From NCBI GenBank assembly GCA_905116865.2, contig CAJHNH020004868.1, forward strand, positions 85,001-149,000: a stretch of 64,000 nt of DNA, given 5' to 3'. This DNA comes from Candidula unifasciata. Lineage: Eukaryota > Mollusca > Gastropoda > Stylommatophora > Geomitridae. Below the pieces are notes generated by a model. That model saw nothing but the letters and a program-made list of their open reading frames with translations. It was not told where the DNA came from and did no database searches. Shown piece after piece: positions 34,092 to 45,008 of this stretch (position 1 is its first letter; each line of letters opens with the position of its first letter). The translations under genes were made by a program, and so were the position numbers.

Positions 34092-34380
34092 TCTTCTTCT
34101 TCTTCTTCGCGTTCACCAGCTGTACACTCTGGCGGAAAGTTCTGGTTGCTCGTCCACTACTGAACTGCAGTCCTGCTCCAGAACCTGAGTGTTGCGTGTG
34201 CATCAGTTTTACAGATCTCATTCTCTTGAATACAGACTGTTGGTTCCTTGCCTCTCCGGCAGATGCACTCCGACTTCGAAGGAGGCTCCCCAATTAGTCG
34301 ACTCTTACGACATGCTTTTGGGGAGGCAGTGGGTCTATTCTTGTTTTCCCCACAATGGGACCCCGGAACGCACACGGGGA
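34092..34380 (-). mobile_element. R repeat, complete copy inserted in Helitron
   Basis: A 289-bp insertion flanked by ATAATGATTAA (34081-34091) and ATAATGAATAA (34381-34391), a 10/11 target duplication. In its own direction (minus strand) it runs GTGCGTTCCGGGGTCCCATT, CCCCAAAAGCATGTCGTAAG, AGTCGACTAATTGGGGAG, GAGTGCATCTGCCGGAGAGG, GAACCAACAGTCTG, and ends in a (GAA)n tail. The tail and target duplication suggest LINE-style retroposition. No tRNA-like A/B boxes were seen. Relatives: 13880, 49005, 53237, 9455. Confidence 0.82.
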
Positions 34381-34382
34381 AT

Positions 34383-34530
34383 AATGAATAATGATAATGT
34401 GTTTTTATTAATCATTGCGGGATTGAAGAAGTTGTGCACACTTGTTTGAAATAAACAAAAAACATGTACATACTGACTAATGTTACTCAAATAAATGCTC
34501 TTACCTTTTTAGATATTTCTAGATAACACA
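34383..34530. repeat. Helitron-internal repeat, unit 3
   Basis: Third unit: GATAATGTGTTTTTATTAAT, CATTGCGGGATTGAAGAAG, AACAAAAAACATGTACATAC and AGATATTTCTAGAT. It lies directly beside the R insertion. Confidence 0.75.
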
Positions 34531-34874
34531 ACTAAAAACCGCAGGCAATTGTTTTCTTGGTAATAATGTTGCGGGCCGATGTTGACGATGGAGCGCCACT
34601 ACTGCGCATGACGGGTAAATCGATCGTACATTTGCATTAAGTAACGTGGCTATAATTAGATGTCACTAAAAATTTAAATATTAGGTTTAAATATTTTTGC
34701 TTCAATTGTCGCAAACTATCTCTAACAATGACAGGTTAAATTTCAAACCATGATGGGTAAACATTCGATCAAAACAAACATATCCTGAAAATTTCAGCTA
34801 AATCGGTTCAGTAGTTTCCGCGTCTATAGGCTATAAACAAACACACAAACATTGATTTTTATATATATATAAAC

Positions 34875-35588
34875 ATGCAGTATTTTTTGGGATGTGATAA
34901 TGTTTTTACGTTTGCTTGTATCTTGGCCAGGCAAAAGGAGTTTTTTGCTGGACACTTTGCTCTGACTGCAATAGCCATGATTCCCTAACTCCTCACACTC
35001 GAGACTTCCCAGATCCAACTGCTCCTAAAAGTGGTAAAGGCAGTTGGTTAGTTTCCAAGTTCCTCTAGACTATGTCTAATAGGAAGAATTATTCTGTAGT
35101 CTGAGTGAACTTTTCAATATTTTCTATTGATCAGCGACGCCATGAAAATGGATTTTTCAGATCAGACAATGCACAAAATCTGTATTTTATTTTTGCATTG
35201 ACCTTTTTCCTTATCGCCTTCAACTCGCTGCGTGAGCACACGACGACCTATACATTTGTGACTCTTTCTGAAACGGTATTGGGGGAAATGGCTGGGAGGG
35301 GGTGGGGTGCGTCCTGTCTGGCTATGCACTTCACAGGTCAGTATGATCCAAGTCAGCATGCATTTGCGAAAGGTTTATTTTCATCTAGCACATCTCTTTG
35401 AGTTGTTGTCTACAGTGTTATGAGTGAGAACAGTTTTTACAAAAAGGACAATCTACTAAACGGGAAATTGTCTAGGAAAATCATAAACGGTCAATAAATA
35501 TTGGGGTTACCTGACCTGTACGCGACATTCTTTTTCATATCACCATAACCTAATAAAATAAGATACCCGTTCTGTTGATCGAACAGCT
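34875..35588. other. No recognised feature
   Basis: Unassigned sequence between the Helitron and a short minisatellite. Confidence 0.5.
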
Positions 35589-35706
35589 CAATTTCCGGGA
35601 CCCGCATAAAGGTAGGCAGAAAAACAGATCAATTTCCGGGACCCGCATAAAGGTAGGCAGAAAAACAGATTAATTTCCGGGACCCGCATAAAGGTAGGCA
35701 GAAAAA
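35588..35706. repeat. 41-bp minisatellite, about 2.9 copies
   Basis: Units AATTTCCGGGACCCGCATAA followed by AGGTAGGCAGAAAAACAGAT, nearly identical. Confidence 0.95.
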
Positions 35707-35779
35707 AGTGGAGAAGGGAGCTAAAGAGCGAAGTTCAAAATAAGGGTAGGACATGGGGTAGAATGAATGCAATCGCGAT

Positions 35780-35870
35780 GAATAGAACGACATGGCATAG
35801 GATTGAACGATGTGGCACAGGACAGAACGATGTGGCACAGGACAGAACGATGTGGCACAGGATAGAATGA
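35780..35870. repeat. 20-bp minisatellite, about 4 copies
   Basis: Units of GAACGATGTGGCACAGGACA with small changes, decaying at both ends. Confidence 0.9.
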
Positions 35871-37320
35871 CCTCTAGCATATATGATGCTAGAATCCATC
35901 CATTCATCTTACAATAATATTTAGATATGTGCTGAGATTTGAACAAGGTTATGTTTTTTTTTTAAATTGTCTTTAAAAAAAAAAAATTTATTGGCTAGTT
36001 TACTTGCTTGTATGCTTTCCTACCAAGAGTGTATTGAATTACCTGGGCCCATCTTTGTATTGGCCAACTCTTGACTTTTCTGTTGGAACGTGCTGCCTAC
36101 CATTGTTTTAAAAAAAAAAAAAACATATGCGATGGTAATCCCGGCAACATGAATGGATTAACAGTTTGTCACTGGAATATTTAATCGTCTCAGCTGCAAG
36201 AAATCCGACAAGAGTTTGCACCGAGACTAAAAGATGAAAAATAATGCCTCAAAATAAAACAGAGTAGACCACGTAGCTAGTAATCTGAGCAAAACACCGA
36301 AGATACAACATCTCAAGTAAATAATTTTTGCGATCTAGACGAAATCAGAAGCACATATTGTGATTAGAACTGCAATGACAGCTTCAGGCTCTCGTCACTT
36401 GCAGCCTTCTCAGGCACACTGACAGATAATTCAACATTTCGAGCATAAAACAATGAACGCCGAACACGCCACACAGCTGATCTTTGCGAAATGTTTATTG
36501 TCTTTAATATCTGTTTCTCGGCCAATGTACTTAAAGGCAGTACTGCCTAGGGCGACCAAAATGCAGTCACTTATAACAGCATGGGAAAATGCAGCCATAC
36601 CTTATACAGGATAACGAACCTCAACACTTCTCAAAAACGTAAGCACTTCAGACTCACAGCTGCTCAGATCGACAGCAAAACAACGTCAGCCTCAACTAGA
36701 TATCAGACTAAACATGATGACCAGGTTTTCACGGGACTTGCAATCAATTCTTGTGTAGACATCCACTTGCTTGCCGATTCTCTCAACGTTCACTCTTCCA
36801 TCGCCAAACACATGGTTCCCGGATCGAAAAACAAGACTTCTCGATCATTCCGAATTTAAATAATCGGTTTCCTCTCACGAGTTCTCGAACATACTTACAC
36901 GTAATTCATGCTTTGTCTACTCTCGTACGTTTGAGCCTGAAGAGAATGAGGCACTTGAGTGTAACCAGCGAGTCTGACCGGCTCACTACACTCAGAGGAA
37001 AGGCAAGACGGACATATATCCAGATTGTGACCGGTACCATCAGTATTGTAACTCTGCGCTGGCTGCTAAGGATGAAGACGCAGCATGCATGGGAATGCAC
37101 AGAGTGCTGTGATGTCAATTCCTGACTCAACTCAACTCACCTGGTACGTTTCAGCCAATTTGCACGCTTGCCCAGAGTTACTCCTTATACTTCGTACTCG
37201 ATACCATTCAACCAAGTTCAAGCACACAATTAATATTTTGTATTTCCCCTTATTTATAAATGCAAACACTAACAGGGAGAAGAGGACACATTACAAGAGT
37301 CGAAAAATTACAATAGCCGA
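35871..37320. other. No recognised gene
   Basis: Unassigned sequence. Poly-A tracts lie at about 35974-35987 and 36110-36123. Two open frames near 36581-37125 resemble nothing known and overlap each other. Confidence 0.5.
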
Positions 37321-37324
37321 CTAC

Positions 37325-37480
37325 ACTACGCAGATTTAGCCAAGAATCATCATGCAGACCACATTACCCACAGAGTGCTGATGGTCTGTAAAAATATGGG
37401 ACGCTCTGCCCATATGCCCGATGCGCCGAAAGGCGTGAAAAGGGAACTTTACTTACTTTTTTACTTACTTACATCATGCA
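37325..37480 (+). repeat. SINE-C-like 3' part with ACTT-rich tail
   Basis: GCAGACCACATTACCCACAG, then GCTGATGGTCTGTAAAAATA and GCCGAAAGGCGTGAAAAGGG, then ACTTTACTTACTTTTTTACTTACTT. The first blocks follow the SINE-C body; the reverse order appears at 40685-40800. It supplies the 3' tail of the family. Confidence 0.6.
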
Positions 37481-37779
37481 AAGGGCTTATGCATACAATT
37501 TAGGCTGCACTTTCATTTTTCCACATCCTCAAGGGTTCACTGAAACGCAACACAACTTTTCACCCCGACTCAAAAACAGCCCAAGACCCTCGGCTACAAG
37601 CCCACAGATCTAGGGTTTAAATCCGTACATAAACGGTTTTGTCCACATAGAATTAACCTCAGCTCCCAGGTCCACAAAGCCTATAGTGGGTGCAAAGTAA
37701 TGTCCTTGGGAAAAGAGTGTCAGTTACCTATAAACTTTATAGGTCTAGCACTGAATTCCCGATTCCCCAAAGACTTGAA

Positions 37780-38300
37780 AGGGTAATGAACCTTTTTCTA
37801 CACCTTCAAGTGTATTGGGCGTATAGTTCTGGACTTATATTTTTTTGACCAATCGGTAATTAATGGGTAATGTGGTCAGCATCATGCCCGCCGCCTTTAC
37901 TTCCACATGACTATACCTGATACCCGCTTAAGGCTTGGTCGACCTGGGAGCCAAGTTCATTTATAGGTTAGTAGCGTATCCTTTACAGGACGTTGCAGAA
38001 CCAACCCCAAAAGCCCCTGGCTGTTGTGTGGTTTTTCTAGGCAAATTTACGTCCAGTAGTTTGCCATGGCTTGCTGGACGGTCGGTTTTCCTGATACCAC
38101 TGTCGAAACCAACGCAAGGCGCATGGCCCGCAGCTAGGATCAAACCGGCATCTCGGCATTACGAAGCGTTCGCATCGACTTAGCCACAGAGCCGACTAGT
38201 TCATTCAAAACAAAAAATTAAAATAAATTCCCGGCTCCATCAGGACCCCAAGTGAGAGTCTGGCCACTACACCACTGCGGCTCCCACCTGTAAGGGTCTT
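37780..38300 (-). mobile_element. SINE-C copy split by SINE-B
   Basis: The left half (37780-37961) and right half (38198-38300) of one minus-strand SINE-C flank a complete SINE-B. Left-half words: ACCAATCGGTAATTAATGGG, GTCAGCATCATGCCCGCCGC and GTCGACCTGGGAG. The right half resumes with CAAAACAAAAAATTAAAAT and CCCGGCTCCATCAGGACCCC, then tRNA-like CCACTGCGGCTCCC. The rejoined order matches the reverse of 28391-28607. Confidence 0.85.
37962..38197 (-). mobile_element. SINE-B, complete, inserted in SINE-C
   Basis: In its own direction (minus): head GTCGGCTCTGTGGCTAAGTC with A box TGGCTAAGTCG, a B box GGTTTGATCCT, body GTTGGTTTCGACAGTGGTAT, core GGCAAACTACTGGACGTAAA, then TTGCCTAGAAAAACCACACA and 3' end GCAACGTCCTGTAAAGGATA followed by CGCTACTAACCTATA. 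Target duplication AGTTCATT at 37954-37961 and 38198-38205. About 236 bp. Confidence 0.88.
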
Positions 38301-40011
38301 TTACTCTTTTCTTTTTTACAGAGACAACAAGGGGTCTGGTCAACTGTTCAAAAAGCATCTTGCACTACACCATTTTTACTTTTATTTTATTTAATTCCTA
38401 ACCGTGGCTGAGCCAAGTCTGTTGGAGTTGGGGAGGGGGTGAGGGGGGGGGGGTGTACTTCATAACCTGTAAGCCACTCAGCCCACCTTGAAGGTAGAGC
38501 AATCAGTGTATATCTGCAACATGCAACGAGAAAATAATGTAGTACATAAACAAACAAAACGCATTCTTCCTGGCAAAGTAACAATGGATACCTATTGTCG
38601 GCTGCTAGTTGTTGCTTTCTGTTGGAGATAAGTAGATAGCATAAACATTTGTGTTATCTTGGCACCGTATTGGTTTCTGCAGCATTGTGTAATTTCTGTC
38701 ACTCGTCGGTTAACGGTTCTTTCTGGTCGTGTCGTTGTAAATGGAGCTATTTGTTTACACAAGAAAGGCGTATCTAGTCGGTTGCATGGTATGTTTCATT
38801 TCTCTTTTGTCCAGACTAAGAATTTAGGTATGCTGTGTCCGTTTCCAGCTTGGCTGCGTTATTTACGTCTCTTGTCTGACACTCTTAATTCCAAGCAATA
38901 TTTTTATAAGGACTGGATTTCCTTTCCTGTTTAATAAATTTACTCACTCTGCTAAATTAATTTGTTTACTAGTTTTAGTGACTCTTTCGTTAACTTACTT
39001 ACTTTACTTTTTACTTTTTCCTTCCACGTATGCCGCTAAGCGTTGTGGGGAGATGCAAGTTCCTGTCATAAGCAAGGCGGGCAGCTAACTCGTTAACGAT
39101 GCATAATAATTCTCATTATTTAATGTTTTTTTTACTTCTTTAATATATAGACTGTAAATAATCTTTTGATTATCTGACCACTGCTTCTCTGGCCCAGTAA
39201 CATCTATCAGAAAGCTTATTTCGGTACTTAACTTCTCCGTTGACTGAATTGTATACATCTTTCGCTTATAGATTTGAGTGACTTGCAACATATGCAGATT
39301 TAATTAATTTTGTATATCCTTGTACACGATATTCACAATAGTCTTTTTAAAGAAACAAATATCTACTACGAATAGTCTTTATACACTGTTATTACTCTGT
39401 GAAGTATTCTTATAAAAAAAAAAGTAAAATAGACCAAACACATTTTATGTGAGCATATTTAAAAAACCACTACAAAGTCCAATGCCCTTTTCAGTCACTG
39501 ATGTTTACCCAAGCTGATAAAGATCCGGTTGGAGATTCCAGGCGTTAAGTGCAACTTGTTAGATTTCTCAGTGTTGCTAGTGTATGGGGCAATCTCTGTA
39601 ACATATTTTACCACTTGCAACAAAGAATGCAGTTTGGCTGGGGAAATAAACCCAGGGAATATCCGGATCAGACAGCGGTGACGTCAATAATGGCGTTGAA
39701 ACTCGTGACAAACTGTAATGACCAAAAATCGCAGACGATGAGGCGCTGAGCGCAGAGATCTAATTTCTGCAATGTCGCTTATGTGCTTGAACTGATTATA
39801 TTTTCCTTCCTTCATTGTTTCCATTGGAGCTCGTAGAATTTGTGTTTATCAGTTGTTGGGTTTATCTCAAACTAGACATGTCGAAGACAAACAAAACATT
39901 GAACACATGGATCAGGGAGGTACTCCACGAAATTCCCACTTCAATAATTTTCTAAGGGATATAATCCTAGTTTACAAGCGTAATAATAATAATGAAAAAA
40001 CTGATAATATC
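38301..40011. other. No recognised gene
   Basis: Unassigned sequence, with poly-G at about 38440-38452 and an ACTT-rich patch at about 38990-39020 that may be another SINE tail. No coding sign. Confidence 0.5.
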
Positions 40012-40226
40012 TTTTTTTTAGTATCCAGAAGCCATCAGTTGTTAACCCTTAGGCTCGGTATTATGGATATCGCAACCCATTGGCATTGATTCCATGATAA
40101 ATACCGTAAATCTTGGAGAAATGTGGCTATTCTGCCTACCAGCGAGCTTGAACCCGGACCACAAGGAGTTCGTCACCCGGTCACCGCGCAGTCCGGTTTT
40201 GCCAACTACACTAGAGAACCGGGCAG
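40012..40226 (-). mobile_element. SINE-A, complete second copy
   Basis: Reverse complement of the 11274-11496 element along its whole length. Poly-T at the left (the poly-A tail), then GTATCCAGAAGCC, GGCTCGGTATTATGG, GATAAATACCGTAAATCTTG, the B box as GCTTGAACCCGGACC, and the A box end as CCAACTACACTAG. Flanked by TAATATC at 40005-40011 and 40227-40233, a 7-bp duplication. It is more diverged than the first copy in the body. Confidence 0.88.
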
Positions 40227-40684
40227 TAATATCCTTAAATCCTTAATGCCAAATGTATATATTTGAAGTTATATGAAATGTATCAATAAATACTTATGAA
40301 AAGCATTTGCACAATTGGTTTATGTAGAACGCCTCGCCACTTTACTTTTCTTTTGTTTTGAGAGGGCGGGGAGAGAGTAAGGTTAAAGAGCTTTGGCCGC
40401 CAGATTATAGTGCTATGTCTGAAACAAGGTATGTTCTAACAGTGCTAAACTGTTTTGTTAAAACAGCATGGTAAACCAACTATAATGTACTTATGGGCAC
40501 CCATAGACGTAGATGCTAGATGTGGAGAGAAGAGGGCATACTAGAAAAAACAAAAGTCGACACTCTATTTACCATACAAGGAATCCATCCTGTCGCATCC
40601 AGATAATATCGACATCTTTCTGTAGATTTAAATATACATTTATGTATGGCCAGGACACTCCAAACGGGTAAATCAGAAAAAGTA
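40227..40684. other. No recognised feature
   Basis: Unassigned sequence. Confidence 0.4.
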
Positions 40685-40880
40685 ACAAAGTAAAGGTCCC
40701 TTTTAAACGCCTTTAGGGCATAAAGGGCTAGACCGATATTTTTTTATAGATCAATCGGCACAAGATGGGTGATGTGGTCAGCATCACACCGGCTGCCTTT
40801 ACTTCCCGGGACTGCATCCGGTACCCACTCGAGGCTGGGTCGACCTGGAAGGACAAGAGCCCATGAAGAATTTTTGGGTG
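40685..40880 (-). mobile_element. SINE-C copy
   Basis: AAGTAAAGGTCCCTTTTAAA at the left (reverse of the ACTT-rich tail), then AAGGGCTAGACCGATATTTT, ATCAATCGGCACAAGATGGG, TGATGTGGTCAGCATCACAC, GGCTGCCTTTACTTCCCGGG and GAGGCTGGGTCGACCTGG. The tRNA-like head is not clear, so the right end is uncertain. Confidence 0.78.
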
Positions 40881-41167
40881 CCTATAAATAAGTTAGCAGA
40901 CGGGTTCTGGGGGTAAAGCAATGTTTATTTTGCTCAACAGTTGAGGCAGAGTTAGCAGAAATGAAAGGAAATATCAGAGATAAGGCCACTAGGGAAATAG
41001 CAGGAAAAGGAACATCAACGCAGCTGAAAAGCGTTCACCAACATTAGAAAACAAACGATCAGGTTTAGAAGAGTCGAATAGTGAGAGTATACTAACTGAC
41101 TTCAGAGAGCGACAGAGGGGGAGAAAGTGTATGAGGAAGAAAGACAGACAGTAAATATGACAATCAA

Positions 41168-41169
<2 letters not shown>

Positions 41170-41248
<79 letters not shown>

Positions 41249-41275
41249 TAGTTAGAGAGAGAGAGAGAGAGAGTC
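41170..41275. repeat. (TA)n then (GA)n compound microsatellite
   Basis: About 27 TA units passing directly into GA units, with one ATAGTTA interruption. Confidence 0.95.
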
Positions 41276-41404
41276 AGTGAATGTGAGTAAGTGGGTAAAT
41301 ATGATGATGACGATGATGATAATGACTGGTTTCGTGGATGAGTGATGAGTCAACAAACTAGTGAACGAACTTCATTTCCAAACGGTCACGAATTCCGCAC
41401 ACAG

Positions 41405-41545
41405 ATCAGTATTAGACTGTCAGTTAGTGAAAGTGAGTGAGTGGGTGGGTGAGTGAGTAGGTGGGTGGGTAAATAAGTGAGTGATTTAGTGATTGAGTCA
41501 ATGAGTCGGTGAGTGAGTGATGAGTGAGTGATTGAGTAAGTTAAT
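41405..41545. repeat. Degenerate (GAGT/GGGT)n array
   Basis: Imperfect GTGAGTGAGT, GGGTGGGT and GATTGAGT units. It is the complementary-strand type of the ACTC array at 1-398. Confidence 0.85.
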
Positions 41546-41639
41546 CAGTCAGTCAGTCCATCAGTGAGAGTATGTGAGAAAGAAAAGGAGATAAAATAAA
41601 AGATCGATCGAGCGAGAGATGGACAGAGAAAGATAGCGA

Positions 41640-41661
41640 GTGTGAGAGTGAGAGAGAGAGT

Positions 41662-41717
<56 letters not shown>
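41640..41717. repeat. (GA)n microsatellite
   Basis: About 28 GA units preceded by GAGT-like units. Confidence 0.95.
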
Positions 41718-41720
<3 letters not shown>

Positions 41721-42835
41721 ACATCTGATAAAGCTGCTAAAGAAAGAAAGCCTGCAAGAGTCTGACAGTTATACCAGAGTGGTACAAGAGTGATGTTGTT
41801 GTTGGTTCTAGGATCACTCTTGAGAGGTTAAAAGATTCCCCGGACAAACAACTGATGGTATATCACACAGGCTTCCACAAAACTAGCGTGGCAGGGATGG
41901 GATCGCCCCATGCACATTCATAAGAGCATCATTTTTACTCCCATAGATCAGCCAAGAGATCTTCGCTCTGTTTACGATCTCACTATACTGGTCAGTATCA
42001 AGATGTATGTATAACACACGTGCTCTGTTTAGGGTTTGTGTTGGTAGATTTGATAGTTTTAAACTGACGCCTGGACAAAGACCTATCCTTACTCCTAGTT
42101 TGAAAACTGAAGACGAATGTTTAACATACACAACTATTACACATCTTTTGCTATTTGTTCACTGCAATCTGAGAACTTATAACTTGTTATCCAATCTTCT
42201 ATGATCAAAGGGATAACACTTTGGTGTTCCTGAATTTGTTTTAAAAAGAAACCATATCTAGATTAATTGTTTTCTGATGTTTTCTGTAACTAGAGAAAGT
42301 CTGATGTTTTGCAGCTAAGACTTTACTCGCCACAAACCGACTTTTATTATTCCTAATCACGTATTGGAGAATGTTAAGAAAAACAGAAATTATACGACCT
42401 CATGAAACCAAGCATCGTGTGGGGAAATTCACTCAAATTGACAATTCTATGGTACCTTGTTCTGTGGCTTTACTGGGATATTTTACTTAAGCAGGCCACC
42501 TAATAACAAGATTCCTTTCCATCGGAAACAGTCTGTCTGCATAACTCAGTTTCTGGAAATGTGAGACAGATTTTGATTTGTTCCTTGATTCTGAAATTGG
42601 GAAATGTACCTTAATTAATGACGGTCGCCGAAGCAATCTTTCTCTACATAGAACAAGAAATTAAACCAGAAATGACGATAAATGAAACACATAACCCATT
42701 CTTCGCTCTCCATCACATACAATAGCATGGATTATAAAACAATGGAGATAGTGCCTCATCCGGCCTCGAACATATGAGTCCAGACATTTCCCTGGAATTA
42801 TTCCGGAAAGCGTGTCATGTTTTCAGAATATTGTG
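41718..42835. other. No recognised feature
   Basis: Unassigned sequence, without family matches or coding signs. Confidence 0.5.
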
Positions 42836-42879
42836 CGTGTGTGTGTGGGGGTGGGGTGGGGGGGGGGGGGGGGGGGGGC
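42836..42879. repeat. (GT)n and poly-G tract
   Basis: Short GT run then G-rich sequence ending in a long uninterrupted run of G (about 42860-42878). A strong G-quadruplex candidate and a likely sequencing problem spot. Confidence 0.9.
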
Positions 42880-42923
42880 ATAAGACCGGTTCAAAAATGT
42901 AATGGTGATAATAGTAAAAACCA

Positions 42924-42947
42924 ATAATAATAATAATAATAATAATT
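42924..42947. repeat. (ATA)n microsatellite
   Basis: About 8 AAT units. Confidence 0.85.
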
Positions 42948-43083
42948 ACTGCAATTGCACAATATACAGTAAGTCACTACACATTCTGAATATTATCAAA
43001 CGTGGAACACATCCTTAAATTAGAACTTCTATACATGGTTAGGGTGATCACTTAGCCTGCCAAAAATGTGTCGGGTAAGGATT

Positions 43084-43101
43084 GGGGGGGGGGGGGGGTA
43101 G
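43084..43101. repeat. Poly-G tract
   Basis: About 15 consecutive G. Confidence 0.85.
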
Positions 43102-43885
43102 GAGAGGGCTGATTGGCCTAAACTTCCAGGCTCTGGCACTCCTGCATGCATTATTTATATTTTCAACAACAACAACACAACAACAACAACGTTTAGCATG
43201 TGATCATGTGCAGTAAGTACTCTGGATTGTTAGGTATACACTTTCTGCCCGTGTTCCAATGGTTATTTTATAAAAATGGAAAAGAATTGACCATTATCAC
43301 TAGGCACTACACAACTATTATGTATAGTCTTGTGCAGTTTCGTATTGGGTCCTCAAATTTCAGGGACCCGTGATTTCACTTATTAAATCTTTCAATGACA
43401 CAGGGTCCCAGCTAATGTCCCAGGAAGTTAAAAATGGCAAAACTAAATTCATAGGTATACTATTTCCAGAAGGGCTAAATATACAACCCTTGTAAGAAAT
43501 AAATATGTTGTCAGAGGTCCGCAGAGTCCCTCACTAAACATAAGAAGTAAAATCATACATAACATGCTGGCTGGTACACTAAACGTGGATAAAACTCAAT
43601 CACTATTTTGGGACTGAAAGAGTTACGAACACCTAGACTTTAAAATGCAATCCTATCTGCGAGTATAATATCGATAAATTCGATATGACTATATTTTAGA
43701 AGAGGATCCATGGCATACCTTACATAATAAGAAGGGCCTGCCGATCTTAGCTTGTTAGATACCTGTGGTCCTGGCCTTTGAGAAGACGACAAAGAATATC
43801 ACTGAGTGATACAGATAGAAAAACAAACGAGGTCAGTCCTCATTGAGATTAATAGAACTCAAACTGATTAGAAAAATTACTCGAT
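43102..43885. other. No recognised feature
   Basis: Unassigned, with a small AAC-rich patch near 43167-43190. Confidence 0.5.
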
Positions 43886-43889
43886 TCAT

Positions 43890-44150
43890 TTGCACATATG
43901 TTTTCAGCAGGAATAAGCTCGAGAACCTAGCAGCTGCCAAAATTGCTGGAAAAGAGCAATAGGGTACATGAATGGCTTGGCCATATGGATAGAGCAGAAA
44001 TGATAACTGACCTGGTACGTAAATGTGGTGATCGTGTGAGATGACGACACACGACCGCTAACGTTTGTCGGCATAGCACTTGATGATGATGATAATGAGG
44101 ATGATAATGATGATGACGATGATGATGATGACGATGATGATAATGACTGG
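43890..44150 (+). pseudogene. LINE 3' fragment with (TGA)n tail
   Basis: Plus-strand phase reads NGLAIWIEQK in one frame and WLGHMDRAEMITDLVRKCGD in another. The WLGHMDR word is the familiar LINE C-terminal (W-GHV-R). It ends with a GCATAGCACTTGATGATGAT tail that expands into a (TGA/TAA)n array to about 44150. Truncated and non-coding. Confidence 0.55.
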
Positions 44151-44269
44151 TTTAGTGGATGTGCATTCGCCACCGTTTTCATTTGTCTCCCCTCTCGCTG
44201 AGATTTTTGTCGTAGCCACACCGCTCTGAGGTCAACCTAGCTTCTTAAAAAAGGTACCAGAACATTGTC

Positions 44270-44600
44270 TGAAAGGTTAAGTAGTCGGAGTGATACCATC
44301 CAACCTCACCTACTGGACGTGCTCTTCTCACTATTTTCCATGCCGTTTAGCGTTGGTAGTCATGTCTATCTACAACTTTCTGTCTCATAAACTTTAAATC
44401 AATGCTGATACAGATGATCTTCTATGTCACTATATTAGAGTGTCCAGTCAAATCTCTCGGTCACCCTGTGGCTCTTTTTTACTTCCAACATTCTCACTTC
44501 CACATCCTGCAGTTCTCTCCTTGTCACGACATGACACCAAAAGGTGTAGACTGTCTTCTTCTGAACACGTTTAGTGAACTATCTGAAGCTTTTCAGCAAT
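44270..44600 (-). pseudogene. LINE 3' fragment, family G copy 1
   Basis: Shares order and words with 46090-46350 and 57440-57750: GTTAG---T--TGTCTA(C/T), ACAACTTTCTGTCTCAT, GACACAGATGATCTTCTATG-type words, then TCACGACATGAC and GTAGACTGTCTTCTTCT. On the minus strand the end near 44555 gives a RRRQSTF-like start of the GH domain. A 5'-truncated relic. Confidence 0.55.
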
Positions 44601-44969
44601 GATTTTTAATTTGATTGTAGTTTTATTTTTGTGTGTGTGTGTGACTTTGTTATTCCTTAGAAGGACGCTCGTATAGACATTTATTTTGTTTTCATTATGA
44701 CTACTTTCCTTGAGTGAACTCACATTGTTGACAATAGTTTTTCTGCTTCGGAATAGTCTTTACCTTGCTTTTGTTGATGTCATTCACGACTGAGAAAACA
44801 GAAAGGAACTGGTTTGATAATTCTTACTATAAACATAAACAGGCTTGCACCATTTTTCTTTTTGTTTTTGTTTAGAATCATTTTCATTAAATAGAGCAAA
44901 ACTCACTAAGTGCTCCAGCTTCATTCTTTCGATCTCACACGGGTAATCACAGTTCAGAAACCCTGCTTC

Positions 44970-45008
44970 GTCATCATCATCATCATCATCGTCATCATCA
45001 TCATCATT
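44970..45008. repeat. (ATC)n microsatellite
   Basis: About 12 ATC units with one GTC. Confidence 0.93.

Larger units (their letters stand above)
31394..34871 (-). mobile_element. Decayed autonomous Helitron, about 3.48 kb
   Basis: On the minus strand the 5' end lies at about 34871 (TATATATATAAAAATCAATG, then AGACGCGGAAACTACTGA, typical Helitron 5' sequence). The 3' end is at 31394: hairpin GCCACAGCAACGCGTGGC, then CGGGTACAGTTAG, followed by T. The hairpin is identical to that of the 500-bp element at 26207-26706. Between the ends lie pieces of a Rep/helicase ORF in the same orientation. An R repeat (34092-34380) is inserted near the 5' side. The exact 5' TC is not preserved, so the right boundary is good to about five bases. 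Confidence 0.88.

Noticed and set aside
36581..37125. Two overlapping open frames of 92 and 124 codons
   Set aside because: They overlap in different frames, show no domain, and have no splice or composition support.
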